The translations under genes and the position numbers were made by a program. This document shows, one piece after another, positions 46,632-53,384 of a stretch of DNA of 64,000 bases. Origin of the DNA: Streptomyces luomodiensis. Its GTDB lineage: Bacteria > Actinomycetota > Actinomycetes > Streptomycetales > Streptomycetaceae. The stretch spans positions 4,712,001 through 4,776,000 of the forward strand of contig NZ_CP117522.1 of NCBI RefSeq assembly GCF_031679605.1. The letters are read 5' to 3'. Position 1 is the stretch's first letter, and the number at the start of each line of letters is the position of its first letter. The notes under the pieces were generated by a model. It was given only the letters and a program-made list of their open reading frames with translations, made no database searches and was not told the DNA's origin.

Positions 46632-47228
46632 ATGTTGTCCAACTCAGGTCAGGTCCTGGAGGTTCAGGTGCACGACGACGCCGCCGTGGCCGATGAGCGT
46701 CCGTCGAGATCCCGCCGTGGCACGCCGGACGAGCAGCTCATCCGCGCGCTCTACCAGGAGCACGCCGGGCCGTTGTTCGCGTTCGTGCTGCGGCTGGTCG
46801 CGGGCGACCGGCACCGTGCGGAGGACATCGTCCAGGAGACCCTGGTGCGCGCCTGGCGGAACGCCGACCGGCTGTCCCGGGCCACCGGCTCCATCCGGCC
46901 CTGGCTGGTCACGGTCGCCCGGCGGATCGTCATCGACGGACACCGCAGCCGGCAGGCCCGGCCGCAGGAGGTCGACCCCTCCCCGCTGGAACTCCTGCCC
47001 GCGGAGGACGAGATCGACCGCGCGCTGCGGCTGATGACCCTGGCCGACGCGATGCAGGACCTCAGCGACGCCCACCGCGAGGTGCTGGTCGAGACGTACT
47101 TCAAGGGGCGGACCGTCAGCGAGGCGGCCCAGACCCTCGGCATACCCAGCGGGACGGTACGGTCCCGGGTCTTCTACGCGCTGCGCTCCATGAAGCTCGC
47201 GCTGGAGGAGAGAGGAGTGACGGCATGA
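46632..47228 (+). CDS. ECF-type RNA polymerase sigma factor (first pair)
   Basis: 198 residues. Region 2: RALYQEHAGPLFAFVLRLV, DRHRAEDIVQETLVRAWRN (2.2), IRPWLVTVARRIVIDGHRS (2.3-2.4). Region 4: LSDAHREVLVETYFKGRTVSEAAQ and IPSGTVRSRVFYALRSMK. ATG 46632 or a GTG at 46668 that has GGAGG five bases upstream. The stop overlaps the ATG of the anti-sigma gene (ATGA), the usual sign of a cognate pair. The target regulon is unknown. Confidence 0.92.
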   Translation: MLSNSGQVLEVQVHDDAAVADERPSRSRRGTPDEQLIRALYQEHAGPLFAFVLRLVAGDRHRAEDIVQETLVRAWRNADRLSRATGSIRPWLVTVARRIVIDGHRSRQARPQEVDPSPLELLPAEDEIDRALRLMTLADAMQDLSDAHREVLVETYFKGRTVSEAAQTLGIPSGTVRSRVFYALRSMKLALEERGVTA

Positions 47229-48046
47229 CAGCGCGGACGCATCACCACCACCCGGGACACGACGCCGTCGGCGCGTATGCGCTCGGCGTGCTCGACGAGG
47301 CGGACGCCGCCCGGTTCGAGGAGCATCTGGCCGGCTGCGCCCCGTGCGGACGGCGGCTGGACGAGCTGACCGGCCTGGAACCCCTGCTGGCCGCGCTGGC
47401 CGCCGACGTCCCCGGAATCCACGGCAGCCCCGGGCGGACCCAGCTCACCGGCCACACCCCGCATGCCTTCAGCGCCACCCCGGGCGCCATCGAGACCCTC
47501 ACCGCGCGCCCCGGCCCCGCCGTGTTCCACCGCATGGCGGGCGAGGTCGCCGCGTCCCGCGCCAAGCGGCGGCGGCGCGGTCTGTACCTGGTCGCGGCGG
47601 CGGCCGCCCTGATCGTCGGCGGTCCGCTCGGCACCGTCGCGGTCACCTCCGGCGGCGGCTCGGACAGCTCCGTCTCGGCCGCGGCCGGCGAGCGCGGCCT
47701 CTTCGAGCGGATGCCGGACAAGGTGCGGGGCACCGACCCGGACACCGAGGTGGACGCGGCGGTCGCGCTGGAGGACAGGATGTGGGGCACCGACGCCGTG
47801 CTCAGGCTGAAGAACGTCAAAGGCCCCCTGGACTGCAGCCTGATCGCGATCTCCAGGGACGGCCGTGAGCAGACGATGACGACCTGGTCCGTGCCCACGT
47901 GGGGATACGGCATCGAGGACAGCCCCAAGGCGGCCGCGAGAGAGCCGCTGTGGGCCCACGGCGGCGCGGCGATGAAGCGCGCCGACATCGAACGTCTCGA
48001 GGTCCGTACGAACGAGGGAAAGCGCCTGATCTCCCTGGACGCCTGA
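47225..48046 (+). CDS. zf-HC2 anti-sigma factor (first pair)
   Basis: 273 residues. The zinc-binding anti-sigma motif H-x3-C-x2-C is seen in EEHLAGCAPCGRRL (about 40-50). One membrane segment (about 119-140; LYLVAAAAALIVGGPLGTVAVT) and an extracytoplasmic domain of about 130 residues (VDAAVALEDRMWGTDAVLRL, DCSLIAISRDGREQTMTTW) that probably senses an envelope signal. Translationally coupled to the sigma gene. Confidence 0.9.
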   Translation: MTARTHHHHPGHDAVGAYALGVLDEADAARFEEHLAGCAPCGRRLDELTGLEPLLAALAADVPGIHGSPGRTQLTGHTPHAFSATPGAIETLTARPGPAVFHRMAGEVAASRAKRRRRGLYLVAAAAALIVGGPLGTVAVTSGGGSDSSVSAAAGERGLFERMPDKVRGTDPDTEVDAAVALEDRMWGTDAVLRLKNVKGPLDCSLIAISRDGREQTMTTWSVPTWGYGIEDSPKAAAREPLWAHGGAAMKRADIERLEVRTNEGKRLISLDA

Positions 48047-48182
48047 CGTCCGCCGACGGGCTTTCCGGCCGGTGCCACCCGGATCGCCGATCACTCCGTG
48101 CGGCGTGGTGAACGAGATGTTACACAGAGTGTGATATGTCGTGCTTCGCGTCCCCGGGGGGTCCGGATCCGAGGAGGCACCC

Positions 48183-48728
48183 GTGGCTGACCCGGACGCC
48201 CATCAGCAGCGCATGTTCGCTCAGTATGTGTTGCCGGAGGTCGAGGTGCTGCTGCGCGTGGCCATGTCACTGACCGCCCAGCGGGCCGACGCCGAGGATC
48301 TCGTACAGGACACGCTCCTACGGGCCTACCGGGCGGTCGGCCGTTTCGACGGGAGACATCCGCGGGCCTGGCTGCTGACGATCATGCGGCATGCGGAGGT
48401 CAGCCGGCGCCGCCAGCGCCGGCCCCGGCTGCTCGACGATCCGGACACCGACCTGGAGCGGCTGGTGCCCGCCCGGGGCGCGACACCGGAGGAACTGGTG
48501 GTCGACACGACGTTCGACGAGGCCGTGGACGCCGCGTTCACGGCACTTCCGCTGAGGGACCAGCAGGTGGTGCGGCTGGTGCATGTGGACGGGCTGTCGT
48601 ACGCGGAGGCCGCACAGGTGCTGGACGTCCCCAAGGGGACGGTGATGAGCAGGCTGCACCGGGCGCGCAAGCGGATCCGGAGCCGACTGCTGGCCGCGGG
48701 AGTGGAATCGGAGCGAGGTGGCGCATGA
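48183..48728 (+). CDS. ECF-type RNA polymerase sigma factor (second pair)
   Basis: 181 residues. Region 2: VEVLLRVAMSLTAQRADAEDLVQDTLLRAYRA read in two parts, HPRAWLLTIMRHAEVSRRR; region 4: ALPLRDQQVVRLVHVDGLSY and VPKGTVMSRLHRARKRIR. GTG 48183 with GAGGAGGC upstream; an earlier start at 48141 is less likely. The stop overlaps the next gene (ATGA). A 136-base gap separates it from the first sigma/anti-sigma pair. Confidence 0.92.
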   Translation: MADPDAHQQRMFAQYVLPEVEVLLRVAMSLTAQRADAEDLVQDTLLRAYRAVGRFDGRHPRAWLLTIMRHAEVSRRRQRRPRLLDDPDTDLERLVPARGATPEELVVDTTFDEAVDAAFTALPLRDQQVVRLVHVDGLSYAEAAQVLDVPKGTVMSRLHRARKRIRSRLLAAGVESERGGA

Positions 48729-49306
48729 GCAGATGGACATGGTGGCGGACCACGCGGACCGCGCCGATCACCCGAACCGCACAGGCGACCACCGAGCGGC
48801 GCCGGACCACCCGGTGTCCCGTGGGCGCGCCGATGCTCCAGTCGTATCTGGACGGGGAGCTGGATGCGCCGGCCGCCGCCCGGGTGCGGGCCCATGTGGC
48901 CGAGTGCCACCGCTGCGCCCGGGAGCTCGCCGTCTACCAGCGCATCGGCGAGGCGCTGGCCGCCCGCGGGGCGACGGACGAGGCGGTGCTGGACCGGCTC
49001 AGGGACTTCGCGGAGTCCCTCGCGGAGCGGGAGAGCCGGGAGCGGGGAGCGGACCCGATGCCGGGGGCGGAGCCGGTGCCGGCGGCGGACCCGGTGCCGA
49101 GGACGGAGACGGTGCCGGGGGCGGAGGCGGTGCCGAGGACGGAGCCGGCGCCGAGGACGGACTCGATGCCGAGGACGGAGGCGGTGCCGGCGGCAGACCC
49201 GGTGCCGAGGACGGAGCCGGTGCCGGGGACGGAGACGGTCCCCGGGACGGCGCCGGGGGCGGAGCGGGATGCGGATCAGGGCGCGGTGCACAAGGCCGGA
49301 GGCTGA
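48725..49306 (+). CDS. zf-HC2 anti-sigma factor with repetitive tail (second pair)
   Basis: 193 residues. Zinc motif in HVAECHRCARELAVY (H-x3-C-x2-C). No membrane segment, so it is soluble and may be redox- or partner-controlled. From about residue 108 the protein is a degenerate hexapeptide array (EPVPRT/ETVPGA-like) from an 18-bp DNA repeat at 49046-49275. The last 308 bases are antisense to the tail of lspA. The core ends before the repeat. Confidence 0.85.
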   Translation: MSRWTWWRTTRTAPITRTAQATTERRRTTRCPVGAPMLQSYLDGELDAPAAARVRAHVAECHRCARELAVYQRIGEALAARGATDEAVLDRLRDFAESLAERESRERGADPMPGAEPVPAADPVPRTETVPGAEAVPRTEPAPRTDSMPRTEAVPAADPVPRTEPVPGTETVPGTAPGAERDADQGAVHKAGG

Positions 49307-49814
49307 CGGCCGGACCGGGCAGCGCGCGCGGGGTCCTGCGCAGCAGCAGGACCGCGGTGAGCAGAATTCCGGTGATCAGGGCCACATCGGCGAGGTTGAA
49401 CACCGGGCCCCGGGCGTCCACCGTGATCCAGTCGATGACGGCGCCGCGCAACGGGCCCGGCGACCGGATCATCCGGTCGGCGCCGTTGCCCGTCGCTCCC
49501 CCGGCGATCAGCCCCAGGCCCAGCGCCGCGCCCCGGCCGCGCGCCCGCAGCCCCGCGCCGGCCGCGGCCAGTGTGGCGACCGCGCCCGCGAGTGTGATCA
49601 CGACGATGAGGGCGGGCCTGCTGTGTCCCAAGCCGAAGGCCACCCCGGTATTGCGCACCAGCAGCGCGCTGAACGGCCCGAACCGGGCCTGCGGACCGAA
49701 GGTGCCGCTCCAGGCGGCCAGCGCCATGGCCTTGGTCAGCTGATCGGCCACGATCACGCCGAGCGCGATCAGGGGGAAGAGCAGCCGACCGGCCGCCGGA
49801 TGGGGCTTCATCAT
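48999..49814 (-). CDS. lspA: Signal peptidase II with proline-rich tail
   Basis: 271 residues as read. Cleaves lipoprotein signal peptides before the lipid-modified cysteine. Four membrane helices; catalytic Asp113 (GGATGNGADRMIR) and Asp143 (FNLADVALITG), substrate motif RNTGVAFGLG. The core ends near residue 165; the rest is a Pro/Ala/Ser repeat encoded by the same 18-bp array as the opposite anti-sigma tail. ATG 49814 with GGGAGG five bases upstream. A stand-alone lspA outside its usual neighbours may be a second copy. Confidence 0.88.
   Translation of the reverse strand: MMKPHPAAGRLLFPLIALGVIVADQLTKAMALAAWSGTFGPQARFGPFSALLVRNTGVAFGLGHSRPALIVVITLAGAVATLAAAGAGLRARGRGAALGLGLIAGGATGNGADRMIRSPGPLRGAVIDWITVDARGPVFNLADVALITGILLTAVLLLRRTPRALPGPAVSLRPCAPRPDPHPAPPPAPSRGPSPSPAPAPSSAPGLPPAPPPSSASSPSSAPAPSSAPPPPPAPSPSSAPGPPPAPAPPPASGPLPAPGSPAPRGTPRSP
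49046..49275. repeat. Degenerate 18-bp repeat coding on both strands
   Basis: About twelve units like GAGCCGGTGCCGAGGACG. The period is a multiple of three, so both strands remain open: hexapeptides in the anti-sigma on the plus strand, Pro/Ala/Ser on the lspA strand. Confidence 0.8.
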
Positions 49815-50285
49815 CGGCCTCCCTCGGGGCCGGCCCGCGGGCGCGGTCCGCGACCCGGAAGGGAAACCCACCGAGCGCCCGCCCCGCTTCCCTTCCGGCA
49901 GAACGAGTCCGGCCGGAGGGGCGGCAGGGCGGCGGGGCGGCGGGGCGGTACGGAGGGGCCCGGGGTCGTCCCGGACGCCCCCGGGCGCCCCGGGCGGTCC
50001 CGGCCAGCCCCAGGACGACCCGGGCACCCCGGGCAGGCCCCCGGGCTCGGGACGACACCGAGCGCACCGGACGACCCCGAGCAGCCCCGAGCGGTCCCGG
50101 ACGACACCGGACGACCCCCGAGCAGCCCCGGACGACACCGGACAGGCCCCGATCCCTGAAGGGCCCCCGGCGCACCGGGCGGCCCCGAGCGCACCGGGCG
50201 GCCCCGAGCGACCCGCCGAATGGCCCCGGGCAGTCCGGGCGGTCCGGGCGCCCCTGAGCGAGGCCCCGGGCGGCGGCCCCGGGCG
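49815..50285. other. Intergenic GC-rich low-complexity stretch
   Basis: No gene that I can support. It contains degenerate repeats of CCGGACGACACCGGAC, CCCCGAGCAGCCCCGAGCG and CCCCGGGC. It separates the lspA start from the GH5 terminator. Confidence 0.55.
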
Positions 50286-50330
50286 AAAAAAGGGCAAGGG
50301 CCCGCAGGCGGATGCCTGCGGGCCCTTGCC
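50286..50330 (-). terminator. Strong intrinsic terminator of the GH5 cellulase gene
   Basis: A perfect 17-bp stem (50293-50309 with 50314-50330), four-base loop. On the minus strand it is followed by a run of six T (50286-50291 are A on the plus strand). Confidence 0.94.
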
Positions 50331-50382
50331 GCTGTCCGTCGCCGGGGTTACCGGCGCGGTACCGAAGGGGTCACTCCGACGA

Positions 50383-51657
50383 TTACTTCCCCTTCTTCGC
50401 CTCCAGCAGAGGCGTCTGGTACTTGGACAGCATCTTCATCTTGTTCTTGTCGATGGTCTTCCAGTCGTTCTTCAGCACACCGCCGGTGTCACCCGAGTCC
50501 GGGTTCCAGGTCCAGTAGGTGTAGCTGATCCCGTTCTTCTTCAGGTAGTCCATCAGGGCGTTCTGCCAGACGGCCTCGGAGCTCTTGCCGGCGGTCTTCT
50601 TACCACCGAACTCACCGAGCAGCAGCGGGGCGATGTTCTGCTTCTTGATGTACGCCCAGTGCTTCTCCCAGATGGCCGGCATGTTCTTCGGGAAGTCCTT
50701 CGCCATGAACCAGTTCTGGTTGTAGACGCCCGGACCGTAGTCGTGGGCCGAGTAGACGACCTTGTTCGGCTCCTTGAGCTTCACCGGGTGCTTCTTCACA
50801 CCCTGGAGGTCGCCGCCCCACCAGAACTGCTCGTCCTTGAAGCGGTCGGTGCCCTCGACGAAGATCAGCCAGTTCTTGTTGACCTTGTGGATGGCGTCAC
50901 CGGCCTTGGTGGCCGCCAGCTGCCAGTCGGTCTTCGGGTTGCCGTCGCCCCACGTGGCCTGGCCACGCGGCTCATTGTGCAGGTCGGCGCCGATCACCCG
51001 GTCGTTGTTCTTGTAGCGCTTGGCCAGCTTGACCCAGTCGTCCAGCCACTGCTTCTCGGACAGGCTCTGGGAGTACCACAGCTCACTCTGGCCGTACTGG
51101 TCCGGACGGTGCTGGTCCAGGATCACCCGGATGCCGCGGTCGGTGGCACCCTTGACGATCTTGTCCATGATCTGCTGGGGGGTGAGACCCTTCAGATCGG
51201 GGTTCTTCTTGAAGTCGATGCCGTTGGGCTTGGCCGACGACTTGAACATCTCGTTCGAGTACGGCAGGCGCATGGTGTTGAAGCCCTGCTTGGCCATCTG
51301 GTCCAGCATCGACTCCCAGTTACGGGTCCACAGGCCGTGCGGCGCGTAGGTCCCGGTCTCGAAGCCGAACCAGTTCACACCGGTCAGGACGACCTTCTTG
51401 CCGTTCTCGTCAACGATGTCGCCCTTCTTGGTCGACAGCGGACCGTCAGCACCCGCACCGGTGGCCTTGGCCTCGGAGGCGGTGGTGGTGGCCGCACCGG
51501 CCGGGCCATCGTTGTTCACCGCGAAAGCGGTGACGGTGCCACCCACGGCAGCAGCAGCGACGACGGCCGCCGCGATACCGAAGCGGAGACGCTGCGGGCG
51601 CGGCGCGCGCTTGGTCTCGGTGGTCGGGGCGTTGTTCTGGTCCATGGGGGAATTCAT
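50383..51657 (-). CDS. GH5-family endoglucanase (cellulase), membrane-bound or secreted
   Basis: 424 residues. Cleaves beta-1,4-glucan. N-terminal basic segment and hydrophobic stretch (26-48) act as a signal peptide or anchor. GH5 catalytic pair: acid/base Glu229 (GADLHNEPRG) and nucleophile Glu349 (APLLLGEFGG); VNWFGFETG and VILDQHRPD match the family. No carbohydrate-binding module. ATG 51657 overlaps the stop of the receiver gene (ATGA), and AGGAG lies nine bases upstream. A strong terminator follows. Confidence 0.93.
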   Translation of the reverse strand: MNSPMDQNNAPTTETKRAPRPQRLRFGIAAAVVAAAAVGGTVTAFAVNNDGPAGAATTTASEAKATGAGADGPLSTKKGDIVDENGKKVVLTGVNWFGFETGTYAPHGLWTRNWESMLDQMAKQGFNTMRLPYSNEMFKSSAKPNGIDFKKNPDLKGLTPQQIMDKIVKGATDRGIRVILDQHRPDQYGQSELWYSQSLSEKQWLDDWVKLAKRYKNNDRVIGADLHNEPRGQATWGDGNPKTDWQLAATKAGDAIHKVNKNWLIFVEGTDRFKDEQFWWGGDLQGVKKHPVKLKEPNKVVYSAHDYGPGVYNQNWFMAKDFPKNMPAIWEKHWAYIKKQNIAPLLLGEFGGKKTAGKSSEAVWQNALMDYLKKNGISYTYWTWNPDSGDTGGVLKNDWKTIDKNKMKMLSKYQTPLLEAKKGK

Positions 51658-52001
51658 TCGGTGATGCTCCTGAGGAATTCGGGTACTGCGGTCTTGAGGA
51701 TGCTGGGGATTTTCGTCGGAGATTCCAGACATTCCATCTGCGGGTCGGAGACTGCGGTCAGCCGGACAATCCGCGCGGACGGTAGGAGTTCACCGATCAG
51801 GCGGTCCAGCCGCTGCGCTCGCCAACTGGGCTCATCCACGTCGATCAGCACCACATCCGGTCGCATGTGATGGGCCAGAGAAATTGCTTCTCGGGCCGAT
51901 CCAGCGATGCCGGACAGCTCCAGTCCGGGCTCCTCGACTACGAGATCGGCGAGAGCACTCAACACCAGTGGGTGGTGCTCCACGACGAGAACTCTGTGCA
52001 T
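51654..52001 (-). CDS. Orphan, degenerate receiver-domain protein
   Basis: 115 residues, a lone response-regulator receiver without output domain. Phospho-acceptor Asp54 is present (DVVLIDVDEP), and a switch Thr (IVRLTA). The usual acidic pair DD reads EH (LVVEHHPLV, residues 8-9), and the conserved Lys-Pro is not clear (SPTKIPS at best). Its stop overlaps the start of the GH5 cellulase, so the two are translationally coupled. No kinase adjoins. The weak acidic pocket suggests phosphorylation may be impaired. Confidence 0.83.
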   Translation of the reverse strand: MHRVLVVEHHPLVLSALADLVVEEPGLELSGIAGSAREAISLAHHMRPDVVLIDVDEPSWRAQRLDRLIGELLPSARIVRLTAVSDPQMECLESPTKIPSILKTAVPEFLRSITE

Positions 52002-52123
52002 CGATTTGGAGCTCCTTCGGGCTTGTCCTTTCGCTGCACGACATTAGGGAGTGACCGCAGTCCGATTCGCCGTACGCCTGGTTGAAATCTGCGTACCTCA
52101 ATCGCAGGAATTCCGGGCACACC

Positions 52124-52174
52124 AAACGGCCGAATTCCGCCTACCTCAATTGAGGTAGGAGAATTCGGCCGTTT
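52124..52174. promoter_or_regulatory. Large inverted repeat upstream of the receiver/cellulase operon
   Basis: Inner perfect 20-bp palindrome CCTACCTCAATTGAGGTAGG (52140-52159), flanked by AAACGGCCGAATTC (52124-52137) and GAATTCGGCCGTTT (52161-52174). A half-site TACCTCAAT recurs at 52094-52102, closer to the receiver gene. Could be an operator or, with its AT-rich ends, a bidirectional terminator. Confidence 0.7.
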
Positions 52175-52220
52175 TGTATGGGTTATGTCCGCTTTGGGGG
52201 GAGGCAAGAAGGCATGCGAA

Positions 52221-52247
52221 GGCGCCGGTCAGCGGGTGACCGGCGCC
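52221..52247 (-). terminator. Hairpin after the GH6 cellulase gene
   Basis: GGCGCCGGTCA (52221-52231), five-base loop, TGACCGGCGCC (52237-52247). Confidence 0.65.
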
Positions 52248-52265
52248 GGTGAGAGGGGGGTCAGC

Positions 52266-52300
52266 GCATCAGCGGGGCAGCCGAGCGGCGCATCAGCGGG
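52266..52300. repeat. 23-bp-spaced duplication spanning the GH6 stop codon
   Basis: CGCATCAGCGGG occurs at 52266 and 52289. The stop (52295-52293, minus strand) is in the second copy. Confidence 0.6.
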
Positions 52301-53366
52301 TCAGGCGGTACGCGTAGCCGGGGACGAACGTGCCCGCACCGGCGGCACAGCCGTCCGCCTGGCCCGGCTCCTTGATCCACAGGAAGGCGTCCACCCCGGG
52401 GATGCCCGTGGCGGCGGTGGGGGGCTTGCCCAGCTTGCGGCCCGGCGGGTCGCAGAAGCGGTGGCTCCGCGTGGGCCCCGCCCCATTGCGGCTGGTGTCG
52501 ACCACGACCCCCAGCCGGGGCCGGCGCACCTCCCTGACCACGGACAGGCCGTAGCGCACCTCGTCGGCGGTGGCGTTGAAGTTGGAGACGTTGACCGCTA
52601 TCCCGTCCCCGTACCGCTCTATCCCGGCGTGCCGCAGCCGGGCGGCCATGGTGCGCGCGGGCTGCCATCCGGAGTTCCCGGCGTCGTAGTAGACCCGGGC
52701 CCGGGGCGCCCCCCGCTGGAGCGCCCGCGCGGCGTACGACAGCGCCGCGAACCGCTCCGCCCGCTGCCGCGGCTTGAGACAGCTCATATGCGCGAGTGCG
52801 TCCGGTTCCAGGATGACGATGGCGCGCCCGTCCCCTATCCCCCGGGTGAGGGCCTCGCTCCACCGCCGGTACGCGGCCGTGTCCCCGGCGCCGCCGGAGC
52901 TCAGCTGCTGGCAGTCGCGCTGCGGGATGGTGTACGTGACCAGCACCGGAATCCGCCGCTGGGCGGCGGCGGTGCGCACGAGGTAGCGGGCCCGCTCCTC
53001 GATCAGGGACTCATTGGTCTCGGTGAGCCAGGCGCCCTGGGGCTCGGCGGCGATCCGCCGGGAGATGGCCGCCGCCCGCCGGTCGCGCGGATGGTCGCGC
53101 ACCCAGCTCGCCGCCGGGTTGTGGGGATCGACGTAGAAACGGGTCGTCGCCGGGAAGGCCGGCTTGACCACGGGGAGTGTCGGCTTGGGCGCGGACCGCG
53201 GCGTCGGGCCCGCGAACAGGGCCTGCACGGTGGTCGCCGCCATCACCACCTCGGCCACCAGCACCATGACGATCAGCTGGGCGACACCCCGGCCCGCCCA
53301 CCGGGAGGTCCGTCCGCGCGTCGGCGGGCGGGTCCGGCCGACGCGTTCGCGCAGTTTGGCGATCAT
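52293..53366 (-). CDS. GH6-family cellulase
   Basis: 357 residues. Inverting endoglucanase or cellobiohydrolase. A single N-terminal membrane segment (about 29-50) anchors or exports it. GH6 residues: Asp151 in PQRDCQQLSSGG, proton donor Asp189 in ILEPDAL, VNVSNFNAT, VVDTSRNG and WIKEPGQADG. No carbohydrate-binding module. The first gene after the pseudo-subtilase on the same strand, 18 bases apart, so probably co-transcribed with it. Confidence 0.92.
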   Translation of the reverse strand: MIAKLRERVGRTRPPTRGRTSRWAGRGVAQLIVMVLVAEVVMAATTVQALFAGPTPRSAPKPTLPVVKPAFPATTRFYVDPHNPAASWVRDHPRDRRAAAISRRIAAEPQGAWLTETNESLIEERARYLVRTAAAQRRIPVLVTYTIPQRDCQQLSSGGAGDTAAYRRWSEALTRGIGDGRAIVILEPDALAHMSCLKPRQRAERFAALSYAARALQRGAPRARVYYDAGNSGWQPARTMAARLRHAGIERYGDGIAVNVSNFNATADEVRYGLSVVREVRRPRLGVVVDTSRNGAGPTRSHRFCDPPGRKLGKPPTAATGIPGVDAFLWIKEPGQADGCAAGAGTFVPGYAYRLTR

Positions 53367-53384
53367 GGCGAGTCCCGTCCGGTC

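Noticed and set aside
50383..53366. CebR-type operator expected near cellulase genes
   Set aside because: I found no TGGGAGCGCTCCCA-like sequence before either cellulase; the palindrome present is different.
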